A stretch of 64,000 bases of DNA from Zingiber officinale (lineage: Eukaryota > Streptophyta > Magnoliopsida > Zingiberales > Zingiberaceae): positions 134,490,996 to 134,554,995 of the forward strand of contig NC_055990.1 in NCBI RefSeq assembly GCF_018446385.1, written 5' to 3'. A model generated the notes under the pieces. That model was not told the DNA's origin, ran no database searches, and saw only the letters and a program-made list of their open reading frames with translations. The position numbers and the translations under genes are program-made. This document shows positions 47,198 through 57,654 of this stretch, piece by piece. Within the stretch, counting starts at the first letter, position 1; each line of letters starts with the position of its first letter.

Positions 47198-47559
47198 CAC
47201 TACAACAAAAACCCTCATAGACATCGATTTTCCACCGATGTCTATTACATTTTCGACCGATGTCTATGAAGGCGATGTAAAAGGTCTGTCATTTTAGACA
47301 TCGGGTTAAAATCGATGTAGTATCACTTAACGACACCGGTGTTCGAATCGGTTATTAACTGGTGTAGTATCACTTAACGACACCGTTTCATCAACAGTGT
47401 AAAATCGATGTAATATTATATGTTAATAACACCAATTTTGGCAGCGGTATACGACCGATGTAATATTAGTTAATGACACCGGTTTTGCAGCGGTGGAAAA
47501 CCGATGTAATATCAGTATTTTTTAACAACACAAATTTGATTTTCGAAATAGTGAAAAAC

Positions 47560-47830
47560 CCACAGTAACAAAAAAAATACACAAATATTCACAAATTACA
47601 CAAATATTCTTCATTCAATAGGATCGATAAAATACACAAATATTCACAAATTACATAAATATTCTTCTTACAATAGTATCCATAAATACACACACATTCT
47701 TTTTACATCAAAAGCTAATAGATATCAGAATCAAGGTAGAACATTCTTTTAACAACACATCAAGGTAGAACATCGTGAGTCAAAAATCAAGCTGAGGCTA
47801 CATTAAATTATGAGAATCATAATATGTTCA
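47560..47830. repeat. Direct repeats inside CACTA-2
   Basis: Two roughly 60-base copies of acacaaatattcacaaatta..attctt (about 47578-47690), followed by two copies of atcaaggtagaacat (47729-47775). Confidence 0.6.
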
Positions 47831-47834
47831 ACTT

Positions 47835-47940
47835 GCTATCCTGCTCCATTCTTCTTGCGCCTTTCATTTCCCTAATCTCACCGCTTTTCACCTTCAAATG
47901 CCTAGTTTTCTGAGTTAAAATATCCACTGTTCTAATCTGT
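47835..47940 (-). other. Possible further captured exon, unrecognised
   Basis: Minus strand reading I-R-T-V-D-I-L-T-Q-K-T-R-H-L-K-V-K-S-G-E, preceded by an intron-like AG. It could be the next TRAPPC8 exon or part of a fourth gene; I cannot tell. Confidence 0.3.
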
Positions 47941-47999
47941 CAAACAAAAGTATCATTTGGTCTACTTAACTACAGCAAAAAATAAAAACAGAAGAATTA

Positions 48000-48695
48000 T
48001 ACATGCTGCAAAGTGAGGCCATATTGATAGCAGGTAGTCGAAGATTGTAAACCTCAAATTTCATTCCCATGCTCTGTTAAATCAAGGTATAGCAAGATTT
48101 TAAGATTTACGAACTACTAAACAAAAATATCATGAGGAAGAATCTATAGAAGTACCTGGACAACATGGGAAAATTCATTAAGGAATACATTTTGTGTGGC
48201 TAGGGACAGATGACTGCAAGCCAAAACCTCCAGCATATGCTTGATAGCCAAATCAAGAACTCCAATAAAAGAATACCACGTAAGTAAATGGAAGGAGATA
48301 AGGTCAAAAGTATCAAAGAAAAATGCACGAATTTACAAACAAAGCATAGAGAACCTTCCAACATTGTAGTGAACATGATCAGATATATAACTCCAACCAT
48401 TTTCTCTGTAAACGAAGAGTGCATTCCTGTAAGCTCGAATCGCATGTTGTCTCTACATTTTATAGAATGAATGTTTTACAATTAGCACATAAAACTTTGA
48501 ACATACTTTAAATATCTGAGACAAGTTTCAATATGAAGATGAATTTGACATGCAATCGAGTACCTGATCAGAAATGTAGTAACGATTTCCAGGCAAAACA
48601 AGATGAAAACCATACTTGCGTAACATTGGTGGGATGGAAAGCAAATAGCAGTAGGATGCTTGTTCAAGCATCACAACTGCATGCAGAGAAGGCTC
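48000..48695 (-). pseudogene. TRAPPC8-like fragment captured by CACTA-2
   Basis: Four exons on the minus strand: 48695-48564 (MLEQASYCYLLSIPPMLRKY, then HLVLPGNRYYISDQ), 48452-48355 (AIRAYRNALFVYRENGWSYI, DHVHYNVG), 48278-48156 (LDLAIKHMLEVLACSHLSLA, then FLNEFSHVVQ) and about 48073-48000 (KFEVYNLRLPAINMASL). These match, in order, the tetratricopeptide-rich middle of the TRAPP complex subunit 8 (Trs85-like), which tethers vesicles in ER-Golgi and autophagy traffic. Introns are retained with GT/AG sites, except that the acceptor before 48278 reads CG instead of AG. Both protein ends are missing, so it is not a functional copy. Recognised by residue patterns only, not by a search. Confidence 0.78.
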
Positions 48696-49525
48696 CTGAT
48701 GAAATATGTACATTAGTTGCACGCTTAGACACTCAGGTTTAGTCAATTTTATTTACACGCTTATAAGATACTGGTTGAGAAAGACAATGGGAACCTATGC
48801 CATTATAAGAAATGAAATAGGATTTACCTATTCTAGACTCTAGCTGAATCACTTATTGTTTTAACTTCTAACTATGGCTCATTTCTGAAAATAGATATTA
48901 ATGTAATGTGTTTTTTTTTTAAATATTATTATGATGTAGATACGAATAATTGGCATAATGTGCTTTTAGAAAATACTATTCTGATATACTGATGATGTAT
49001 AAAGGAATTAAATGGACCAAAAGAACAAGTGTAATCAAATATAATTTTTTAAGCAATAGGATAGTGTTTAACTATGAGGCTTTGAAATGACAACCAAATC
49101 CGATAAATTCAACATGTGGGAATCAAATTATTATTAGCAGGATAATAAAATCATAAGGAACATTACATGAACACTCTTTTGACACATCCGAAGGCCAAAA
49201 GAATCATGTTTACGGATCTTTCACACAAGTATATCAAATTGTTTGATTTTACAAGCAAGATACTCTCAGTTTAAAGTAGAAAATATACCAAAACTATGTA
49301 ATATCATATCTTAATATATTACAGAACATGGAAAAAAAATTAAGAACCCAGACTTCTAGAAAATCACCATAAATACCTCATTAGAAGGTACTTTTAAGCA
49401 TGCCCGCAATGCTGGATTCTTCAATTTCTAAAGTAATACCCCAAGAGAAGGAAATCCTAATTTTGCCAAAAAAAATCTAACTGTCATTTATAAAAAAAAT
49501 ATGATACACACACGCACATCAATAC

Positions 49526-50000
49526 TAGAGGTGCATACGAATCAAGCCAATTCGTGAGTTTTTCAAGCTAGCTCAAAAAATATTTGATTTGTATTCGAAA
49601 TTATTGAATTCGAGCAGAACTCGAACATGTTCAATAATTTTTTCGGGCGAAATTCAAACCCATAATATTTTGTTAGATTGTTCACGAGCTGCTCACGAGC
49701 CGAACTCGAATTGAATTCTAATTATTTTAACATTATTTTAACTTAAATATATTCAAATTAAGATTTGAATAATTGGAACAAAATTCAAATTTAAGTCATT
49801 TCGAGTTATAGTTTGAATATGCTCAAATCAAGGTTCGATCAATTCAAATCGAACTCGAGCTCGAATTTTATTTTGAATCGAGCTCGAGACAAAATTATTT
49901 GTATTTTCAAGCTTCGAATATCATATATATATTTTGAGTTTGAACTCAAATATAAATATTTTCATATTATTCGGCTCGATTTGATTCATTTGCACCCCTA
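49526..50000. mobile_element. hAT-type MITE inside CACTA-2
   Basis: Ends TAGAGGTGCATACGAATC and, as complement, TAGGGGTGCAAATGAATC. The flanking 8-mers ATCAATAC (49518-49525) and ATCTATAC (50001-50008) match at 7 of 8 bases, the duplication size of hAT elements. The inside is rich in inverted tcgagctcga words. Confidence 0.85.
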
Positions 50001-50360
50001 ATCTATACATGCATTTATTAAAGTGAATAACTCCAATATGATGTGAGAAGCAAAAAAAAAAAAAAAACTATATTACCTTAAATAACATACAAAGAATTAA
50101 TTCAACAACCAAACTGACAAAGGTATAAATTTAAATCTTTATGAAGACACAAGTCATAATCACGCAAAGTGGACCCAGGTAGTCTAACTAGCATACTTAC
50201 AACTTAATCAGAATAGCCATAGGTATTAGAGGTATTGCATTCTCTATATCAATTAGCTCGGAACTCCAATCAAACTACTGGAAAACATTAGATAATTATA
50301 TCTAACAATCATTCTGAACTAGATCTATCAAAATAGAATTTTTCCGATGTCAGCTTACCA

Positions 50361-52067
50361 GTATACTTCCCATTTCTTTCATAATCATCAAGAAAATGAG
50401 AAACCACAGTGGTTGGAATAACATATCCAATGTTTTCAGTGTCTTCGGATCTGAAAACCTAAATGAAATATCTAGTGAGATATGAAAGAAGTTAGAATAC
50501 TAATTTAGGTGCAAAAGCAGTACTCAGATGCATTTCCATTAAACATTATTCTGGGATAAAGTTAATCTATAAAAGATTTTTGAAAAGTTTGGAATAGATA
50601 AAGTAGGGAAAATAAAAGGCAGATTTAGCAGAAGGAATACCTGGAATGCCACACCAATACACTCACCACGATCATTGAAGGCAGGACCACCACTGTTTCC
50701 TACAAAACAAGTACTTTTCTTTGACAACATTAATATGCTTTTACAAGAATATATCTGTACCTTGCTAGAGAAAGTGGTGCAATAACATCCAACTATCTAA
50801 AAAATAAAATGCTATCTTTCTAGCAAGGAAACTAGGTTGAGTTACCAACCAGGGTTTATTGCAGCATCAATCTGAATACCAAGCAGATCAGAGGATCCAT
50901 GAGCATACTAACCTGAAATAGAAGCAAAAAAAAAAGTGATTAATATTAAAAACCTCATTTGGACACCATGTTCTAAAATTTTCAACCAACTTAAAATTGA
51001 TAACACTTAAGTCAGCAATTTATCATCTATAAAACAATCTCAGCAAGAATATAAAATTCACCAAAAAAATACTAAAAGCTTATGATCACAATTTCATGAA
51101 ATCAAACCTCAATTCGTGATACCACACCCTTTGTCACAGAGATTGTATCTCCACCAAGTGGATATCCTACAATAGTTACTGAATCCTGTGTATCATATAA
51201 CTTGTTAGTTTGATGAATTATGGAAGAACAACTAGATTAAATAACCCTATAGAAAAGAGAGCCTTAGAAAATGTTAACTGTTGCAACAACTGAACTACTT
51301 GATCACACTTCATCACATAAAGATTTGACAACAAATACAGACTTGGCATACCAAAAGTACATATTACCACTGATAAAATTCAAGTGTGGATAATCAATAT
51401 CTTTATTGTTTCAAAAGAAAACATGCTGCAAGTGGCAAAGTATAAATTCACTTGGAGAAACATGGAGTACGTTGCCTTATGAAAGAACATTATAGATTAT
51501 ATTATAATAGCCCATCACCTACCAGTGATTCAAAATGGAACATAAAATTTCCTCACTTTCTTCACATTGGATAAATACCTAACCACTATGTGACAAGAAC
51601 CACAAGCAATCTATCAAACTTGGTAACTGGAGTTTGCTTTAATGAACAAAAAGGCTAATTATGGCAGTTTGATACACTTAATTCATCAAAATTATAGATA
51701 TAGAAGTGTAGGCCAGTTATTTACAATTTTCCAGCTCTTCATTATCCTGCAAGTCAGGGATTAAAAAAAACAATCATATGTTGTATCATTGAAGCAAAAT
51801 GCTTATAGGAATTAAAAAATAATTAAGCCAATTCAATGAACAACTGGAGAAGGGCTAATACCCAGTTCAATGATGCATCAAAAGAAACACAAATTACTTA
51901 TGGAAAAGTTGCTTATCATGAAGGAAGAGCAACATTTTTGCAATTCATGAACAACAGCAACCTGAAGGCATGGCAATTGACCAAAACAAAGTGGTTCAGC
52001 ACCTTTCCAGAATTCTTCACTCTCAACTGTAACTAATGCAATTTCGCACTCTATGCCTCTAGCTAAG
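50361..52067 (-). pseudogene. DEG2-like chloroplast protease fragment captured by CACTA-2
   Basis: Five exons on the minus strand: about 52067-52002 ([20 protein letters not shown]), 51188-51118 ([20 protein letters not shown]), 50915-50849 (YAHGSSDLLGIQIDAAINPG), 50702-50641 (GNSGGPAFNDRGECIGVAFQ) and 50460-50361 ([20 protein letters not shown]). This is the order in plant DEG2/DegP-type serine proteases, thylakoid-associated in Arabidopsis. The catalytic serine (GNSGG) is present. The catalytic aspartate expected in the C-D-I-A-L motif is glutamate (CEIAL), the exon with the catalytic histidine is not found, and the PDZ part is missing. The joining segment between the first two exons (G-L-P-R-L-Q-like) is only suggested near 51735. 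An inactive gene fragment with introns. Confidence 0.85.
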
Positions 52068-52629
52068 ACCTATAAATCAGGTTACTGAGAAATTTGGTAA
52101 CCCAAGATTGAGAAGTCAAGTTCAGAAATAGTAAGAAGAACTAATGCTTTTAAAGGAAAGGAGGTATATAGAAAATCAATACCAGCTATGCCAAAATATT
52201 ACCAATAGTTTTCAAAAAGATTACAGAACATACTGCAAACACATTCATAAAAACCTGGAATAAGTATTTAACAGAAGATTTTAAGATGCTATTTGCAAAT
52301 ATGAATGAAGAAAAAGACTGATGATTTCCAATTGCAAGCTCTATCACAATATAATTCTCACAAAGCACAGACCTAAGAATTTCCCACTGTGCTTTGTAGC
52401 AGTTAAGAGTATTCAAGTTATTAGAGTATTTTGAGTCATGTAATGGAGTTTAATCCCACATTAGGTACTTTAGGTTTATATATTAACTCTAATGCACATG
52501 AGGTGCATATAATATCACAGTTATACCATGCACTAGCAGGCAAATATGTTATGAAAGATCAACAACACAAGTGCACAAGGATATATCCGAAGTAACATTC
52601 CCAATTTTGGGAGAGAAAAAAAACAGTAA

Positions 52630-52752
52630 TTAGGAGGAGCGCAAGACCTGTTTCTTGTTGTGCTCGTTGACGGCAAAGCAAGCGAGCTCCTGGATCTCGA
52701 TGCTGTTCTCTCTTCCTTCAGATTCCCTCACGTTGTCGACCAACCGTGCCAT
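52630..52752 (-). pseudogene. Phytocystatin first-exon fragment captured by CACTA-2
   Basis: Minus strand, ATG at 52752: MARLVDNVRESEGRENSIEI, then QELACFAVNEHNKKQ. A splice donor (cag|gtcttg) follows at 52647, at the place where plant cystatin genes have their intron. The N-terminal helix signature LARFAV reads LACFAV and the usual N-terminal Gly-Gly reads D-N, so inhibitor function would be doubtful even if complete. Without splicing, the frame ends at TAA 52630-52632. The second exon with the QVVAG loop is absent. Confidence 0.75.
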
Positions 52753-52779
52753 GGTGGTCGTGGGCGTCCTCTCGCTGTT

Positions 52780-53060
52780 CGGATCTCGTCAGCTCCTACC
52801 TTAGCCGGGAAGAGCGAAGAGAGGAAGGAGGAGGAAGAGAGGATCGGACGAGGTGGCAGAACAGAACGATTTATGCTGCGATTTTGCTTAGGACAGAAGA
52901 AGGTGGTTTTGATCCTTCTCGGGAGAGGAAGGGGCGTCGATTCAGGAAGGGGAAGAAGGAAGGGGCGTCAATCCAGGAAGGGGAAGAGGGAGATGAGTCT
53001 GAGAGAGATGAGAGAGATGGTCGAAGGTTTAGGTTTAGGTTTAGGCTGAGCAAAGGGGCA
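52780..53060. other. Purine-rich segment of CACTA-2
   Basis: GA-rich sequence upstream of the cystatin exon with short repeats (ggaaggggaagaaggaaggggcg) and four gtttag units at 53023-53047. It could be a captured promoter or leader; no coding evidence. Confidence 0.35.
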
Positions 53061-53362
53061 CGATATTGGTTTACGTTTGGAGATAACTTTGTGAAGTGTT
53101 GTAAATTTTGGCTGGTGGAAAAATTAAATTATTATTTTTGGTTCATTAACATCGGCTTTTAAAAATCGCTGTTAAAATCAGTGTCTATTAACAAAAAAAA
53201 GGCGCTCATAGACATCAGCTAAAAAACCGATGTCTATAAGCGAAAATCTGCGCTCATAGACACCAATTTTTGGAAAACCCGATGTAAAATACTCAAAGAC
53301 ATCGGTTTTTGCTTAAAACCGTTGTTGTTCCACCGATGTCTATGAGGGTTTTTCTTGTAGTG

Positions 53363-53695
53363 AAATCTGGACTCGGATACAAACCCAATATAAAATACAA
53401 ATCATTTTTGACTTTAACTCAAAATTCAAAATCAATTAAAACTTTGGTTCTGAAAGCGTGCTTAACCATGCAAATAGAACTCAATCAATACTATATATCA
53501 AAAGATAAAATTCACTACATAAATCAAATTAAATCAAATAACTCTTCCTTAATTTTAAAAATTAAACTTTCAAAAATAAATGCAAACCAAAAGAATAAAA
53601 TCAATAAACCTAAGTTAAATAAATACAATCTAAACACAAGCTATAACCAAGTATACTGCAACTATAAAACAAGTCGACACAAACGCAAAACTTAA
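53363..53695 (+). pseudogene. Gag of element A, third part
   Basis: After the AAA duplication the frame goes on from AVYNK as SGLGYKPNIKYKSFLTLTQ and then a Lys/Asn-rich tail to a stop at 53693. This tail stands where the protease of an autonomous relative would begin. No aspartic protease motif follows. Confidence 0.7.
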
Positions 53696-54400
53696 ATCCA
53701 AACGTTTAATAATTCAGGGGAAGCTCCAAATTAGTTGACACCTCCAAAAATAACAATTTATTCGATTGGGTAATTAGGATTAGAATAAATAGGAACAAAA
53801 GTTTAACTTGATAAACGATACTGGAAAATTTTTGGATGATAGTAGGTTAGGAAAATTCTGTCTATGCATGTCTAGGAAGATATGTCTTCGGCCTGGTGTA
53901 TTTGGCTTAGTAGAACTAACTGAAACTTCTTTTTACGAATCCTAACTGGTTAGATCAGAATTTTGTATTAAGTTCAGTGGATAGGACTATTTAGAAAATT
54001 TTGAAGGCGTGGTTACTCTAATGATGTCCAGGTGACTCACCACAATTTAGAAGTTTATCCAAAAAATGTTTGTTTATTGAATCCAAAGCTAAACTTGAAT
54101 CTAACATAAAGTTAAACCAAATTATAAAATTCAACTGAATTCATCTCACAAAATCATAGGATTCCTTGATTAAAAATATACATCGGGTGAGATGATTAAG
54201 GATCTAAAATGAAACTTAAAACTTAAATTAAAATTAAAACTTAAATTAAAATTACAACTTAAACTAAGATTAAAAACTAAAATTAAACTCAAATTAAACT
54301 AAAATTAAAATTAAAATTAAACTTAAAACTTAAATTAAGAATTAAATTTAAACTAGAATTAAAATTAAAACTTAAATTAAAACAAAAAAACTGTGCCACC
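53696..54400 (+). other. Spacer of element A where pol is absent; AT-rich run
   Basis: No pol motif. From 54205 to 54390 runs a low-complexity series of aaattaaaacttaaattaaaatt words. The expected protease, integrase, reverse transcriptase and RNase H (about 4 kb) are all missing. Confidence 0.65.
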
Positions 54401-54612
54401 GAAGGCGCCTCCGAGTCAATCAGAGGCGCCCTCGCAATGGCCAGATATTTCCCGTCTCAACTGACTTAAGGCGTCTTCAGTCGGTTGAAGGCGCCTTTCA
54501 TAACACCTTGAAGGCGCCTTCGATGAGGCTGAAGGCGCCTTCAATACCAATTTTTCCAGTGAACAGAGTGGTGCTCTGTTTGCAACTTTAACCGCGAGAA
54601 GGCGCCTTCTAC
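54401..54612 (+). promoter_or_regulatory. Internal GAAGGCGCCTTC array before ORF3 of element A
   Basis: Exact copies of the 12-base palindrome at 54510, 54531 and 54598, and near copies at 54401, 54422, 54467 and 54487. The same palindrome is exact at 57061 and 57160 in the 3' LTR. No TATA box is obvious after it. Confidence 0.6.
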
Positions 54613-54657
54613 CGCCAATCTTCACTACTTCATCTTTTTTCCTCCAAAACTTTGATT

Positions 54658-55985
54658 ATGCCTCGTCGTACACCCTAACTCAACTACTAGCTATTTTTTT
54701 TTGTTATTTATTTGTTGTTATATGAATGATATGCAAATATAAATTATTTTAGGAAATGACGACATGTTAACCCTAACCCTAGCAATGCCCCATCTACTGA
54801 TACTAGGTTTACGTCTGAACAGTTTAGGTTATATTTCCTTAAACATATATGTTGCATTAAAATCTAGATTCCTGAGTAAGACTTTCATTATCCAGTACTG
54901 CGCACCTATCATAGAGATTATTGATTACTACCAATTAGATAGGCTAGTTTACTGCAACCATGCAGTAAATCTAGACTTGTGTGCACAGTTTTACAAATCT
55001 GGTTAAGGTTGATGACCTGACCTATTCCACTAGAGTTGGTGGGAAGGACTTTCAGTTCTCCCCCGCTTTATTGTATGATAGTTTAGGACTTAGGATATCT
55101 TCTTGTTCATTTTTGTGCTACCCTAGTAGGGATTTGCCATTTGACGAACCCTACTCCCATATTACATTAGATACTATCTACATGCATTTTTTAGGGGAGG
55201 AGAGACTACCTACAGTGACTGACTTTAGGTCACTCTTATATAGGGTCTAGGATTATATCCTATATCGAGTCTTGACTACCTGCATTCTGCCGATCACATC
55301 TTGCGATGTTACGATGATGCGACTATCTCATTTATTTTTCCTGTATGCACTATGCCAGCGCCTTGACATCGACATTGCATTGCACATATTCCATAATGTC
55401 ATTCATGCATCCAGTCTCATCACTAGGCATGCGGGTTCACATGCCATATTGTCATATTTTGGCATATATATTCTCAGCCATAGGGGTAAATATGACGCAG
55501 GGTACACCCACTCCCCTTAGCACATATGACGAGATTAGCCAGCGTTAGTTTGCATTAGTGCATATAGACATTACTGCTTAGGAGGACTAGCCTGGAGAGC
55601 GGGACCACAGCCAGATATACTAAGCGAGGTCGAGGATGATTTTCCATCTATCATTCCCAGCGAGAGAGAGAAGATGCCAGCATTCACGCTCGAGGAGCTC
55701 TTCGGATATCCTCTGACTTGGACCCAACCCTCGACCTCGACATAGCCCTCGACCTTGACATAGCCCTCGACTTCGACACAGCCCTCCACATAACTATCCA
55801 TGAGGACCGACTAGCATGACTTGAGGAGTCTTCCGCACAGCTCCGGTAGTCAGTCTCAAACGAATTCAGCACTTTTTGGGGAGAGATGACCACCGGATTA
55901 TCCTTACTCCGGGAGGAGATGACCACCAGACTTCAGCAGATTCTTCGAGCCTTGCGAGTTCCTGAGCGGTCCCCATCCCCTCCAA
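54658..55985 (+). pseudogene. ORF3 (envelope-position gene) of element A
   Basis: Candidate start ATG at 54658 (M-P-R-R-T-P), then a likely intron ending at ttttag (about 54753). The domain follows: SKTFIIQYCAPIIEIIDYYQ, VNLDLCAQFYKSG, RVGGKDFQFSPALLYDSLGL and LYALCQRLDIDIALHIFHNV. It is homologous, block by block, to ORF3 of element B. Frameshifts lie near 55005 and 55250. The tail has an L-D-L-D-I-A repeat (55725-55790), a CAG-to-TAG stop near 55847, a helix (REEMTTRLQQILRALRVPE) and stop TGA near 55983. Not functional. Confidence 0.7.
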
Positions 55986-57009
55986 CTGATGAGGATCAGA
56001 CTTGATCATATTAGTATACTATCATACGTTGTATACTTGGTTGACTGGATCTATATAGTTGTCCACTTTTTGTCATATTATTTAGATAATCTAGGATTAT
56101 GTTTCATAGACTAGGCCTGCTATTTTCAAAATATTTTCCAAATAATTTGCAACTTTTAGGGAAAAATTCTTTACTTATTTTTTCTAAAAATTCCCATTTT
56201 CTTAGATTTTAAAAATTATTTTAGCCTTAATCTAGATCAAATATATAGAAAGCATGATTCTATAGATCTAGGACTTGAGCATCTCACAAACATACTAGAA
56301 CTCTTTTGATTGTGTATTCAGAAATCTAGAACGGCGTGAGATGTATAGGCAGATTGCTTGACTTAAGATGCTTATATTAGTGCATCAACACAAATCTGGG
56401 CATGAAATACCAAACATTATAGTGATCAGGTTAAGTAATCCATTTTTAGTCAAACACTAACTGGATGCACTTACTTAACTTAACTAACCAAGTAAACACT
56501 ACTATCTTTTGGTAGTTAGTTAGTAACTAATGATTAGACATTTAAGGAAAATTTTCTAGATGAATATTTTTAAATGCATACCAGGTCCAAGGGAGGTAAT
56601 TTGGAACCAACTTTTAATACTTTCCTTAAAGCAACTTAAAACAAAAAAAAATATCCATGTTGAAAAGTTTTTTTAAGAGATGTTTTTGAGTATCTTATTT
56701 ATATCCCACAAATTAATGTTTATTTTGCGAACAATGTTTTAATGTTTTGACAATTGTGTTTGTAAAATATTTCTCTAAGTTAAAAACATCTCTTAGCATT
56801 AACATTTTAAAAATATTTATAAATTCCTAACATTTTGAAAATAGCTTTCAAGTTCGTGTTAAAATACTTAAAACTTATGATTTTAAAAAAGATTATTGCT
56901 TACCAAAATAAATGTTATTTTTGATAAAATTATGCTATACCTTTACCATAAATGTTTTTCTGAAAAATAATTTATAATCTATTAGAAAATTTTATTTTGT
57001 AAAATCTAG
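55986..57009 (+). other. 3' non-coding region of element A
   Basis: AT-rich, no ORF. I could not find the LTR start or a clean polypurine tract here. The first 600 bases of the 5' LTR (10342-10940) have no obvious match, so the 3' LTR is shortened or strongly diverged. Confidence 0.5.
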
Positions 57010-57649
57010 CGTTGTGAAATTTAGCGCCTTCAGTTCATGGAAGACACCTTTAATATTGTTGAAGGCGCCTTCCACAGGATATATCTTGGACCTCATCGTA
57101 GATAAGACAAACAAGTTCAGGATCAGATTTCTTAGGTTAGAGGCACCTTCAAGGTCCTTGAAGGCGCCTTCCACAACCCTTATAAGGGCTTCTCGACCCA
57201 AGCTTCAATAACAACTGACATACGATCTTCTGCGCGTCTAAACAGCTTTCTGGCTACTCCGGCTTTCTGTTGCTGCTCTGTTACGACTTTGCTACACTCG
57301 ACTGTCACTGAGAAGCTGACCAAACATCGAGCTTGAGCCGACAAACATTGTTTGATAACTAAAGTTTTCTTCTCCGATCTTTTTGTACTCGATCTCCTCT
57401 TCTGGTGGTTCTGGAAGAGACATTTAGTGGATTACCCATTAATAGGTCCCTGGGACCTAGGCCTTGGAGTAGGAGTCACCGAAGTATCCGAATCAAGTAA
57501 AAACCGCTTGCATTTGTGTCTTTTACTTGCTTTTCACTTTCATTTTTTCCGTCGTGTCTTTGCTTTGATTTCAAATCCAAAAATAAATTAATTAAGTTTT
57601 TGAAAACCACGTGATTCACCCCTCCTCTCACGTATGACTTGATCCAACA
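57010..57649 (+). repeat. 3' LTR of element A (recognisable part)
   Basis: Aligns with 10950-11552: palindromes, cccttataagggcttctcgacccaagcttcaa, gagcttgagccgacaaac, and the end ccaaca. It has two intact GAAGGCGCCTTC copies where the 5' LTR has decayed ones. It is followed by the GTAAA duplication. Confidence 0.85.
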
Positions 57650-57654
57650 GTAAA

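Larger units (their letters stand above)
47198..53362 (-). mobile_element. CACTA-2: non-autonomous CACTA transposon carrying pieces of three host genes
   Basis: Left end CACTACAACAAAAACCC at 47198; right end, as complement, CACTACAAGAAAAACCC from 53362. Both are flanked by the 3-bp duplication AAA (47195-47197 and 53363-53365). Subterminal repeats of gacatcggttttn, accgatgtctat and related words fill 47215-47520 and 53150-53345. Length is 6165 bp. No transposase is recognisable. The gag of A reads on across the element, confirming the insertion. Confidence 0.93.
10342..57649 (+). mobile_element. Element A: Sirevirus-like Ty1-copia element, gag plus ORF3, no pol, host of the nest
   Basis: The 5' LTR begins TGTTGG at 10342 and the 3' LTR ends ..CCAACA at 57649. 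Both are flanked by GTAAA (10337-10341 and 57650-57654), an exact 5-bp target duplication 47 kb apart. Without its insertions (B and the second CACTA element) it is about 7 kb. Gag-type sequence is spread over 11818-12715, 46708-47197 and 53363-53695. An envelope-position ORF3 lies at about 54658-55985. No protease, integrase or reverse transcriptase is visible between them. Confidence 0.85.

Noticed and set aside
54205-54390. AT-rich run as a possible matrix attachment or replication site
   Set aside because: Low-complexity sequence in the place of deleted pol; nothing specific supports a function.
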